Below, in pieces: positions 35,813-47,187 of a DNA stretch of 64,000 nucleotides. Positions within the stretch are counted from its first letter, which is position 1; each line of letters begins with the position of its first letter. The DNA is from Costus lasius (taxonomy: Eukaryota; Streptophyta; Magnoliopsida; Zingiberales; Costaceae). The position numbers and the translations under genes were made by a program. The DNA lies in the NCBI GenBank assembly GCA_027563935.2, contig CM050449.1, positions 46,846,507 to 46,910,506 on the forward strand. The letters are read 5' to 3'. The notes beneath the pieces are model-generated. The model made no database searches. It saw only the letters and a program-made list of their open reading frames with translations, and was not told where the DNA came from.

Positions 35813-36615
35813 GTCTGGGGTTTGGTTGAGCTACCTGATGGGGTAAAACCCATAGGGTGTAAATGGGTCTTCAAGAGGAAGACAGATATGGATGACAACA
35901 TAGTTACCTATAAAGGTAGGCTAGTGGCTAAAGGATTCAAACATGTCCACAGGGTGGATTATGATGAAACCTTCTCGCTAGTTGCCATGATCAAATTCAT
36001 TTGGATTCTACTTGCCATAGCTACATATCATGATTATGAGATATGGCAGATGGACGTTAGGACAACATTCCAGAACGGGAAGCTGATTGAGGATGTGTAT
36101 ATGACACAACCTGATGGCTTCATCCATCCTGCAGATGCCAGTAAGGTCTGCAGGCTAAAGAAATCTATTTATGGATTAAAGCAAGAATCTCGAAGTTGGA
36201 ATCTTTGGTTTGATGAAGCCGTGAGAGATTATGGCTTTATGAAAAGCGAAGATGACGCCTGTGTATACAGAAAATGTAGTGGGAGCTTGGTGACCTTTCT
36301 AGTCTTGTATGTCAATGACATACTGCTCATCGGGAACAACATCCCTAGTCTTCAAGCTGTGAAGACATGGTTAGGGAAGTGTTTCGAGCTGAAGGACTTA
36401 GGGTAGGCTGCCTATATCCTAGGTGTGAGGATCTACCGGGATAGATCCAAGAGGCTCCTGGCCCTTAGTCAAAGTACCTACATTGATAAGGTCCTGGAGA
36501 GGTTCAACTTGGAGCAATCCAATAAGGGATACCTTCCAGTGAGACATGGTCTTGCTCTCTCAAAGAGCCAGTATCCCACCACACAGGCTGAGAGGGATGA
36601 CATGAGTAGAGTGCC
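35813..36615 (+). pseudogene. A2 gag-pol pseudogene, reverse transcriptase block
   Basis: Continues A2 at the start of RT (VELPDGVKPIGCKW) through YVNDILLIG, where the catalytic YVDD has become YVND. TAG at 36404-36406 breaks it. The block ends at the TSD GTGCC (36611-36615) of B4 and resumes at 45678. Confidence 0.92.
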
Positions 36616-38274
36616 TGTTGGGGTATGCCCTTAAGGCTAATGTTTGAGGCCTTGGGATTGTAACAGTATCATGTATAAACTTTTATGTTTATAAAGGCAA
36701 TAGTTGTTATTCAGTTTGTTACATTGTCTGCTGCAATAAGTGTGCTTCTGAATAATGTCTCAAAGCTGTTCAGCTTGGCTGACATGCCTTATGTCCTTAG
36801 TCGAGATATCTTGGTGAACATGAGACAGCCTTGATATGATTGAGACTAATATGTGTGCTAATCTTATAGGATGCTTTGAGCGTGGAATAAGATGTAGACT
36901 CATGGGTACATTGGATGTACTGGACAGACCCTACTAGGATATTCAATTGCTTGTCACACTGTGAATAATCCTTGATTGCAACAAGTGGCACATGTCCTCT
37001 GACTTAAGATCACTTGTGTTTCTAAATGATGATTGTCATTGTTTTGAGATAGTTCAATATCATTTGAAACATAATGGTTATAGACTATCTTGGATGGTGA
37101 GCTTGAGTCAGGTTAGGACACTAGTGATAAATATAGGATTGCCGTCTCCTTGTTTAAGGAGTGTGATGTTCTAAAGGGGCCCCCCTGGATGAGATGATTG
37201 AGAAAGTGTATGGCCATACCCAGGTGACTATGTTCATCTGATCTAATCATGCTCATCATATTGGAGCTACAGGCTTGACACGCTTGTCCAATAAGAACAT
37301 CCAGTGGCAAAGGAAACATGTATGCCTGGTGAACTGGATTCACACTTGTGCTGTGGTTTGGGTGTAGTCTTGGAAGACTCTTTCTTTTATATCGGGAGAC
37401 AGTGATGTGTTGCTAGATACCCCTCACTGATCGTGATAACGTAAGTTATCGTTACCGACATTTAAAGGAAACCCTTAGGGTCGCACAATTTGATGATATG
37501 GCTTACTTAAGTCAGATCGTGTGGACTGAATTGTTTGAGTTCAGTTTAAAGGGATTTAATCTCTGATTGTAAGTGAGATCTGGTCTGATCATGTTTGATT
37601 GGTTAGGGCTTAAGATCGGTAAGCTTAGATCGAGAGAGTTGATGCTAGATCGGTAAGATCAAGAGTATCAGGAGATGAATGGTCAGATCTTAAGCTTTAC
37701 GGGTTTATTATAATCTGGACTAATTGCTTGGTTTATTTGGTTTTTAAACCAAATCAACTTGAACCGCTCATTAATTGAGTGCATGGTTCAAAGGGGGCAT
37801 GTTGCGATTCATTCACTTGGCGTGAATGAGAGAACGTGGGGTGTGGTTTCTAATTTTAGAAACCATGATCTCAAAAGAGACCACGCTTCTTGTTCGAAGA
37901 TAGAAGCCCTATTCTCGCCGCTCGCCTATCTCTCTGGACGACATTTCTCTCATGGTGAAGGAGACTCACGACTTGGAGGAAATTCGGCCAAGCACCTCAT
38001 CCCTTACACGACAAGGTCACTTGGAGATCCTTGCTAGCACAAGGAGCGTCCAAGGAGCAAGCCGTTGATCATCTTGTGTGCGGCGCTTTGGAGGAGAGCC
38101 CTGTCGCCATCTTCTTCCTAGACGCCAATCGAACCAATGGCAATGGTATGAATCCATACTCGAACAAGTTGATCATATATTTGCGAAAGATCTATTGAAA
38201 CCCATGCTTCCGCTTGCAAAATTATATGCGCCACCTATCTGGGTTTCGCCCCCTAGTTACAGGGGAACCTTTCA
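36616..38274 (+). repeat. B4 5' LTR
   Basis: TGTTGGGG...CTTTCA. Hairpins: GTACAT-TGG-ATGTAC at 36906-36920 and GATAAC-GTAA-GTTATC at 37435-37450. Confidence 0.96.
37435..37450 (+). promoter_or_regulatory. Hairpin H3 in the B-family LTR
   Basis: Perfect inverted repeat GATAAC-GTAA-GTTATC. Families A (29071-29083), D (27191-27209) and C (60446-60466, weak) have other stems at the matching site, between a GCAGTGATG-like box and the GGGTCGCACA-like box. Confidence 0.5.
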
Positions 38275-38276
38275 AT

Positions 38277-38288
38277 TGGTATCAAAGC
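38277..38288 (+). other. B4 primer-binding site, one mismatch
   Basis: TGGTATCAAAGC; G to A at position 9 relative to TGGTATCAGAGC. Confidence 0.85.
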
Positions 38289-40114
38289 CGAAAGGTTATC
38301 GTTTAAATCATATGATTGCTTGAAGATAATGTGTGATCTATGTTTATGCTTATGCTTAGATCTAAGTTTTATTACATGCGAAAGTTTATGCTAGTTCATC
38401 ATGCGAATATACATGTATGATGTTTGTTACTTCTTGGCGCATGTATTGGCGCATGTTGTTCTTTTGTCAAAGAAAAATTTAACTTGCGCGCCTATCATTA
38501 GACTAAGCGCCTGCTATAAACCCTTAGACGGGTTGATGGGGTTGAAGTCATCCTCTAGGTTAGATCCAATAGTCTGATCAGACCATCTGACAGCCTAGAT
38601 GGGTCGACCAGATGGCACCCATGCGCAAGCATGAGGTGGCTATAGGTCGACTGCATCACAGGCGTGTAGCGAGGTCTGGTTGAGACAACTGGTGAACGCA
38701 CATGAGTTAGGCCTGGGTTCACACCCGCTTGCCAGAACCCATGATGGTTGTTCAGCCCTTGGCGCATGCATAGTTGACCACTGGGTCGACTCAAGTCAGT
38801 TAGGACTTGGTGCATGCAAGGGCAGTGGATCTGACTAGACATGATGAGTGGATCCCTATCAATGGACCGTTGTAAGGTTGTAGGGCACATAAGAAAAATA
38901 AAATTGATAACAAAGGGTTTTCAAAATTTTATTTTCTTAAATGGATCACATGTTGATTGAATACCATATGCCTGTTTATTTACTCTTATGTGGGCTGCCC
39001 GATTAATGTGTGCTGTGCTGGGGCCTGCGTGCCTGGAATTAACTTGTAAATTAATTTTTTATTGTGATCTACGAATCACATGTTATTTAATTTATAAAGT
39101 GTAATTGACTTGCGTGTCAATCTTGTCTAGATAGATTAATTTGTAATTTGATCAGACAAGAGCATAGAGCAGACTTGGCAGAGGCGCATGCAGCAGAGCC
39201 TTGACCAGGTGGGAGGTCTAGGGTTCGACCCTAGGATAGGTGCATTATACCTGGTGGGCGCACCTGAGCTGCAGTGGGCGCTTGGGCCCTGGTTTGGGCC
39301 AGATGAGGAGCAAAAGCCCCATGAAGAAAAGCAAGTGAAGACTTAAGTTAGGTTAAGGTCTTACTTAGGCTTAATGGGCTTTTACCACATAAGATCAGCA
39401 TGCTTTCTATTTATTGTTTATATATTTAGAATTGCATGATTTATTTATCTTCTGCTATCACCATAGGAATTGCATGATAGTTGAGAAGATAAAAGACCGT
39501 TAAAATCCAACGTTAAATATCAAGCACGTAAAGCCTTCTGACGCGAAACCTCACTGTTCTGACTATCGTTGGGGCCGTGTTGTACCCACTCAGTGGGCAC
39601 GCCCATCTATGTTCAGACGGTGTGTGATTACACCTGCATGTTACAGAGAAGGGATTTATCACTTCTCGTTGCTCAGCATAGCACGTGGTGGTCCAGGGAG
39701 TAGGTCAGGTCCGCTTGACCACATAGGCTACATATGGGGCATATGTTAGCTATATGGAGGCAGCCATCTGTGGGATCAGAGACTATGTTGTACCAACTCA
39801 GTTGGCACAGTCTGCTGGATTGCCCAGATGAAGGGGAATCGCACGGGTTGGCGATTGGCAGGGACTGCCTACCAGAAATTAGTGCTTGAACTCTCTGTGC
39901 ATCTTATCTCACCTGAGCGGGACGCGGAGACCAAGTATGAAATCTGGATCCCATCTCACTAAAAGAGTGTTACTCTTTCGGACTGTTTTCATGGATTTTT
40001 CAGTCAAATAAAATAGTGAGAGAAGACTCTTTCTTAAGTCCTGGATTGATTCTATACATTGATATTGACCTTGCTGTTCTTGCATTGTTGTAGATTCCTG
40101 CAGCAACGAACACC
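38289..40114 (+). other. B4 untranslated leader with three hairpins
   Basis: 1.83 kb of non-coding leader. It has a T-arm-like CTAGGGTTCGACCCTAG at 39218-39234. Leader hairpin 1 CCCACTCAGTGGG is at 39585-39597, hairpin 2 CCAACTCAGTTGG at 39793-39805 and hairpin 3 (CTCACCTGAGCGGGA, weaker here) near 39907-39922. Confidence 0.85.
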
Positions 40115-43100
40115 ATGAACTTCAATGTGCGATCCCTACTGGAAAGGGAGAAGTTTGCTGGGCCAAACTTCTCAGACTGGTAAGGACACCTTAAGATTGT
40201 TCTTAAGGCAGAGAGGAAACTGTATGTCCTCGAGACGGCTATACCGCCTCAACCCGCTCCGAACGCCGCAAGGGCGGTTCGGGAAGCCTATGAAAAGCAT
40301 GTCAATGATAGCATTGATGTCGCTTGCCTGATGCTAGCGTCTATGACGCCACCGCTGCAGCGTCAGCATGAGGACATGTCTGCTATACAAATTATAGCAA
40401 ACCTCAAGATGCTGTATGCTGCACAGGCGAGGACTGAGCGCTACAATTTGATTAAGCTGTTCTTTCAGAGCAAACTGGCTGAAGGGAGTCCAGTGGGAGC
40501 TCACGTGCTCAAGATGATTGGGCACAAGGAGGCTCTAGAGAAACTGGGACACACCATCAATCAGGAGCTTGCTGTAGACATTATTCTGCAGTCTCTCCCG
40601 CCCTCTTTCGATGCGTTCATTATTAACTTTAATATGAACAAAATCGATTGTACTCCGGCAGAGTTGCTGAATATGCTCTTGACTACGGAGGAGACTCTGA
40701 AGGGAAAGCCTTCAACCTCTGTCTTAATGGTTCCTTCCAGGAACAAGAAGAAGGGGAAGAAGGGCAAAGCCCAAGTCAAGAACTACAATAAGGCTCTGAA
40801 ACAAAAGGTTAAGCGGTCGAAGGAATACAGATGTTTCCATTGTGGCCAGTTGGGTCACTGGAAAAAGGACTGTAAAGCGCTCCAAGGAGACAAGAGGGGA
40901 AGCATCGCTTCTGGCTCAGGTATATACGTGATGGAAGTCATGGTTTCATCTTCTTCTATTTCATGGGTGTTGGACACTGCATGTGGAGTTCACATTTGTT
41001 CAAATGTACAGGAACTCAGGAGAAGAAGACAGGTGGGACAGCATGAGGTGGACCTACGAGTTGGAAACGGGGCACGGGTTGCTGCTGTTGCTGTAGGAGA
41101 ATATTACATCTCATTACCATCTGGACTTGTATTAGAACTGAACAATTGTTACTTTGTTCCCAGCATTACTAAAAATATTATCTCCATTCCTACTCTTGTC
41201 AGGAAGGGGTTTTCCTTTGAATGCAATATTTCAAAGTGTGTTCTTTCTTTAGATAATATTGTTTATGCTACTGGTTCAATTAACAATGGGTTATTCATGT
41301 TGGACATGGAAAGTTCTATACACAATATTGATAATAAGAAAGCCAAATATGCTGATGACAGCACCTTGCTATGGCATAGTCGTTTAGGTCATATTAACAA
41401 GAAACGCATTAAGCGGTTGCATGATTATGGACTGCTGGGATCATTCTCCTATGAGGAGATTGATACATGCAAAGCTTGTTTGATGGGCAAAATGACGAAG
41501 TCGCCTTTTCCTAATAAAGGTCAAAGGGCTTCAGGTTTACTTGACCTTATACACAGTGATGTGTGTGGGCCTTTTAGTAAACATGCCAGAGGTGGCTATC
41601 AGTACTTCATTACCTTCACTGAAGATTTCAGTAGATATGGGTATGTCTATCTTATGAGACATAAAAGTGAATCTTTTGATAAGTTCAAAGAGTTCAAGAA
41701 TGAAGTACAGAATCAGCTAGGCCGAAATATCAAGGCACTTCGTTCTGATCGAGGTGGTGAATACCTAAGTCGAGAGTTTACTGACTATCTGAAGGAGTGT
41801 GGGATTATCTCACAGCTCACTCCGCCAGGAACACCGCAATGGAATGGTGTGTCCGAGAGGAGAAATAGAACGTTACTTGATATGGTTCGTTCTATGATGA
41901 GTCAGGCTACTCTACCTTACTCCTTTTGGGGATTTGCACTGGAGACAGCTGCAAAGGTACTAAACCGAGTGCCATCCAAGGCAGTTTCAAAGACCCCATA
42001 TGAATTATGGTATGGGAAACATCCTAGCTTGACATTTATCAGGATCTGGGGCTGCGAGGCTTATGTCAAAAAGCTCGCCTCTGGAAAACTAGAGAGCAGA
42101 TCTGAGAAATGTATCTTTGTCGGTTACCCTAAGGAAACTAAGGGTTATTATTTCTACGATCCCAAAGAGAACAAGGTGTTTGTTGCTCGGACGGCCATAT
42201 TTCTTGAGAAGGAGTTTCTTCTGCAAGAGGCCAGTGGGAGAGAAATAAAGCTGGATGAGAATCCAGAGGAAGGACAAAGTGGTCAAGCACAGTTGGATGA
42301 GCCTGAGCCAGTAGAACAGGTTACTGAACAACCTGAGGCTCAGATATCACGGGAACCGCGAAGATCGGGAAGGATCCGTCGACAGCTTGAGCGCTATGAC
42401 GGAGTCTACATCATTGATCATGATGAACCCCTCACTTATGCGGATGCGGTCAGTGGACCGGACTCAGCTAGATGGCTTGAAGCTATGCGAGCCGAGATGG
42501 ACTCCATGTCAGATAACCAAGTCTGGGATTTGGTTGATCTGCCTCCGGGAGTAATCCCTATAGGCTGTAAATGGATCTTCAAGAAGAAGATTGACATGGA
42601 TGGTAACGTGGTTACCTATAAAGGCAGGCTAGTTGCGAAAGGTTTCAAACAAATCTACGGGATAGATTATGATGAAACTTTCTCACCTGTAGCTATGTTT
42701 AAGTCTATTCGGATTCTTTTTGCGATAGCAGCATATTATGATTATGAGATCTGGCAAATGGATGTGAAGACTGCTTTCCTTAATGGAAATTTGCAGGAGG
42801 ATGTGTATATGACACAACCTGAAGGTTTCACTAATCCATCAGATCGTCATAAAATATGCAAGTTAAAGAAGTCCATTTATAGACTGAAACAAGCATCGAG
42901 AAGCTGGAATATTCATTTTGATGAATCAATCTCTGAATTTGGTTTCATCAAGAACGAGGATGACCCGTGTGTATATAAGAGGTTTAGTGGGAGCGTGATT
43001 ACTTTCCTAGTCCTCTACGTCGATGATATCTTGATCATTGGAAACGATATTCCTAAAATGCATGCGGTTAAAGCATGGTTAAGAAAATGTTTCCAGATGA

Positions 43101-43999
43101 AAGATCTAGGAGAAGCAGCCTATGTGTTAGGTGTGAAGATCTACAGGGATAGATCTAAGAGGCTTCTCGGGCTGTGCCAGAGTACTTACATCGATAAAGT
43201 CCTGGAGAGATTTCATTTAGAGAATTCTAAAAGAGGATATCATCCAGTCAGACATGGTCAGAATCTTTCGAAGAGTCAGTGTCCACAAACACAGACTGAG
43301 AAAGATGAAATGGACAATACGCCTTATGCTTCGGCTATTGGATCCATTATGTATGCGATGTTGTGTACTCGCCCAGACGTCGCTTACGGGTTAAGCGTGA
43401 CCAGTCGGTTCCAAAGTAATCCAGGTATGGCGCACTGGATTGCAGTCAAGAACATTTTAAAATATCTTCGGAGGACCAAAGATATGTTCTTGATGTATGG
43501 TGGTCAGGAAGAACTCAATATTGAAGGATATACTGACGCTTCGTTCCAATCTGACGAGGATGATTTCCGATCGCAATCAGGCTATGTTTTTAGCTTGAAT
43601 GGAGGAGCAGTGGTGTGGAAAAGTTTCAAACAGTCAATCGTTGCTGATTCCACAACAGAACCCGAGTATGTTGCAGCCTCGGAAGCATCCAAGGAGGCAG
43701 TGTGGATTCGTAAGTTCGTTCAAGAACTTGGTGTTGTTCCTTCGTGTGCAGATCCTTTGGTTATCTTCTGTGATAACACTGGAGCAATTGCACAAGCAAA
43801 GGAACCACGGTCGCACCAGAAGTCCAAGCACATACAGAGACGGTTTCACTTGATCAGGGAGATCATTGATCGTGGCGAGATCAAAGTCTGCAAGGTTCAT
43901 ACAGATGACAATCTGGCTGACCCGCTTACCAAGCCTCTGGCGCAGCAGAAGCATGAGAAGCACTGTAATAATATGGGTTTGAGATTTCTCAACCATTAG
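40115..43999 (+). pseudogene. B4 gag-pol polyprotein, one early nonsense codon
   Basis: 1294-residue copia polyprotein frame (ATG 40115, stop TAG 43997-43999) broken only by TAA at codon 23 (40181-40183), where B1 and B5 have Tyr and Phe. In order: Gag, CCHC from C240, protease D287 (VLDTACGVH), pre-integrase zinc region from H421, integrase D482, D545, E581 (35 residues between the last two), RT YVDD near D970, and RNase H D1141. After codon 23 the frame is fully open, and the ATG at 40331 lies in frame. Initiation there would lose the first 72 Gag residues; whether that works is unknown. It is the best-preserved copia coding region of the window. Confidence 0.96.
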
Positions 44000-44003
44000 A
44001 TTA

Positions 44004-44019
44004 AGTGCAAGTGGGAGAT
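44004..44019 (+). other. B4 polypurine tract region
   Basis: AGTGCAAGTGGGAGAT abuts the 3' LTR, just after the gag-pol stop. Confidence 0.85.
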
Positions 44020-45677
44020 TGTTGGGGTATGCCCTTAAGGCTAATGTTTGAGGCCTTGGGATTGTAACAGTATCATGTATAAACTTTTATGTTTATAAAG
44101 GCAATAGTTGTTATTCAGTTTGTTACATTGTCTGCTGCAATAAGTGTGCTTCTGAATAATGTCTCAAAGCTGTTCAGCTTGGCTGACATGCCTTATGTCC
44201 TTAGTCGAGATATCTTGGTGAACATGAGACAGCCTTGATATGATTGAGACTAATATGTGTGCTAATCTTATAGGATGCTTTGAGCGTGGAATAAGATGTA
44301 GACTCATGGGTACATTGGATGTACTGGACAGACCCTACTAGGATATTCAATTGCTTGTCACACTGTGAATAATCCTTGATTGCAACAAGTGGCACATGTC
44401 CTCTGACTTGAGATCACTTGTGTTTCTAAATGATGATTGTCATTGTTTTGAGATAGTTCAATATCATTTGAAACATAATGGTTATAGACTATCTTGGATG
44501 GTGAGCTTGAGTCAGGTTAGGACACTAGTGATAGATATAGGATTGCCGTCTCCTTGTTTAAGGAGTGTGATGTTCTAAAGGGGCCCCCTGGATGAGATGA
44601 TTGAGAAAGTGTATGGCCATACCCAGGTGACTATGTTTATCTGATCTAATCATGCTCATCATATTGGAGCCACAGGCTTGACACGCTTGTCCAATAAGAA
44701 CATCCAGTGGCAAAGGAAACATGTATGCCTGGTGAAGTGGATTCACACTTGTGCTGTGGTTTGGGTGTAGTCTTGGAAGACTCTTTCTTTTATATCGGGA
44801 GACAGTGATGTGTTGCTAGATACCCCTCACTGATCGTGATAACGTAAGTTATCGTTACCGACATTTAAAGGAAACCCTTAGGGTCGCACAATTTGATGAT
44901 ATGGCTTACTTAAGTCAGATCGTGTGGACTGAATTGTTTGAGTTCAGTTTAAAGGGATTTAATCTCTGATTGTAAGTGAGATCTGGTCTGATCATGTTTT
45001 ATTGATTAGGGCTTAAGATCGGTAAGCTTAGATCGAGAGAGTTGATGCTAGATCGGTAAGATCAAGAGTATCAGGAGATGAATGGTCAGATCTTAAGCCT
45101 TAGGGGTTTATTATAATCTGGACTAATTGCTTGGTTTATTTGGTTTTTAAATCAAATCAACTTGAACCGCTCATTAATTGAGCGCATGGTTCAAAGGGGG
45201 CATGTTGCGATTCATTCACTTGGCGTGAATGAGAGAACGTGGGGTGTGGTTTCTAATTTTAGAAACCATGATCTCAAAAGAGACCACGCTTCTTGTTCGA
45301 AGATAGAAGCCCTATTCTCGCCGCTCGCCTATCTCTCTGGACGACATTTCTCTCGTGGTGAAGGAGACTCACGACTTGGAGGAAATTCGGCCAAGCACCT
45401 CATCCCTTACACGACAAGGTCACTTGGAGATCCTTGCTAGCACAAGGAGCGTCCAAGGAGCAAGCCGTTGATCATCTTGTGTGCGGCGCTTTGGAGGAGA
45501 GCCCTGTCGCCATCTTCTTCCTAGACGCCAATCGAACCAATGGCAATGGTATGAATCCATACTCGAACAAGTTGATCATATATTTGCGAAAGATCTATTG
45601 AAACCCATGCTTCCGCTTGCAAAATTTTATGCGCCACCTATCTGGGTTTCGCCCCCTAGTTACAGGGGAACCTTTCA
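44020..45677 (+). repeat. B4 3' LTR
   Basis: 1658 bp, near-identical to 36616-38274, followed by TSD GTGCC. Confidence 0.96.
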
Positions 45678-46347
45678 GTGCCCTATGCTTCGGCAGTGGG
45701 ATCGATAATGTATGCAATGTTGTGTACTAGACCAGACGTGGCTTATGCTGTGAGCATAACCAACCGATACCAATCTAATCCTGGTTTGCAGCACTGGGTG
45801 GCTATAAAAAACATCCTTAAGTATCTGAGAAGAACTAAGGATTTGTTCTTGGTCTATGCGGGACAGGAAGACCTCAGTATACAAGGCTACACTGATGCGC
45901 CATTCCAGTTTGACCCTAATGACTTCAGATCGTAGGCCGGCTATGTGTTCAAGTTGAATGGAGGCGCTATATGCTAGAAGAGCATCAAGAAATCCACCAT
46001 AGCTGATTCTCCAACCGAGGCTGAGTATGTGGCTGCTTCTGAGGCAGCCAAAGAAGCCGTTTGGATCAGGAAGTTCATTTTTGAACTTCAGGTGGTTCCA
46101 AGTGCAATGGATCCCATTGAGCTCTACTGTGACAACAATGGAGCAATTGCACAAGCCAAGGAACCACGGTCTCATCAAAGGTCCAAACACATACTCAGGA
46201 GATTTCACCTAATCAGAGAGATCATTGACAAAGGTGATGTCAAGATTAGTAGAGTTGACACAGAGAACAATCTGGCAAACCCATTGACCAAAGCTTTGGC
46301 ACAGTAGAAGCATGATGGTCACGCTAGAGATTCTCAACCTCTAGGTC
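45678..46347 (+). pseudogene. A2 gag-pol pseudogene, RNase H block
   Basis: Resumes A2 after B4 with PYASAVGSIMYAMLCTRPDV and continues through RNase H (GYTDAPFQFD, CDNNGAIAQAKEPRS) to the C-terminus. Stops: TAG at 45933-45935, a second in the AIC*KS motif near 45975, and TAG 46305-46307. A small frameshift near 46310 puts the ending (ILNL-stop) in another frame. Confidence 0.9.
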
Positions 46348-46349
46348 TT

Positions 46350-46365
46350 AGTGCAAGTGGGAGAT
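46350..46365 (+). other. A2 polypurine tract region
   Basis: AGTGCAAGTGGGAGAT directly before TGTTGGTG of the 3' LTR; identical to the B4 tract. Confidence 0.82.
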
Positions 46366-46620
46366 TGTTGGTGTATATGCCTAGGACCTAGTATTGGTCC
46401 ATTATTGTACTACTTGACTTTGATATTTATATATCTTTTTGGCATTGTCATTATCTATGTTTGTTTACATATGCGATTCTGTACTTACATGATAATGTCC
46501 CTGGAGACAGATTGGATCTGTGCTCAAATGATTGTCCCCTGTTGATGTACCTGAGTGGATATGGGACAACTCTAGTACTTGTGAGACTGGTATATGGGCT
46601 GGTTAGGCACGAGGTGCTAA
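46366..46620 (+). repeat. A2 3' LTR, truncated
   Basis: First 255 bp of an A-family LTR (TGTTGGTGTATATGCC...). Homology to the A1 LTR stops after GGTGCTAA at about 46620; T1 sequence follows without a recognisable LTR end or TSD. Confidence 0.85.
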
Positions 46621-47187
46621 CTCATTTGTTGATGCATGAAATCTTGGGTAGATGTGTTATTTGAGGAATAAGATCTAAAGGTGAAACTACTCCTTTAAAG
46701 AAAATAAGCATATGAGTATGATTACTGAATTGATATCAATTGATCAACCTAGTAGATGTTTAGTCTATTTTGCTATTTGTTGGGAAGGAAGAATCCAAGA
46801 TCCATAAAAATAGTGAGAGACTCCCCTACTTGGCACTATGCAAAATTGATAGTGGTACCGAAGATAAGAGTTGAAGTCAAAATAAAAAGTGTGTATCTGA
46901 GTGGGTACATGCCATTTGTGCAAAAACAACAAAATACATGAAAAAAAATGAAAAAAATGAATAAAAAAAATATGTGTGGAAAAAGATCTAGGAAACCTAA
47001 TTCCTATAAACAAAAGTATGATAGATTTGAACTGAAAATTGGGTGAAATCATGAGATTGAAAATTCTATTTATTATACAAGTTGCAGAGTTTTATTTGAT
47101 TGAGATGTAGATCTAGAAAGTTGAGTTCTAAAAATGATATGTTTATTTGAAGTTTTGTAACACAATTGATGGAATTTTTCATTGATA

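Larger units (their letters stand above)
36616..45677 (+). mobile_element. Copia element B4 (family B), complete
   Basis: 9062-bp plus-strand element with perfect TSD GTGCC (36611-36615, 45678-45682). 5' LTR 36616-38274, PBS 38277-38288, leader 38289-40114, gag-pol 40115-43999, PPT 44004-44019, 3' LTR 44020-45677. The LTRs (1659 and 1658 bp) differ at about 12 sites by eye (below 1%), a fairly recent insertion. Confidence 0.97.
29869..46620 (+). mobile_element. Copia element A2 (family A), outer frame of the nest
   Basis: Plus-strand element: 5' LTR tail 29869-30128, PBS 30130-30140, leader 30141-31749, gag-pol in three blocks, PPT 46350-46365, 3' LTR 46366-46620 (truncated). It is host to A1 (in its 5' LTR), B3 and B4 (in its coding region). 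The larger part of the 5' LTR lies left of the window, beyond A1. Confidence 0.88.
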
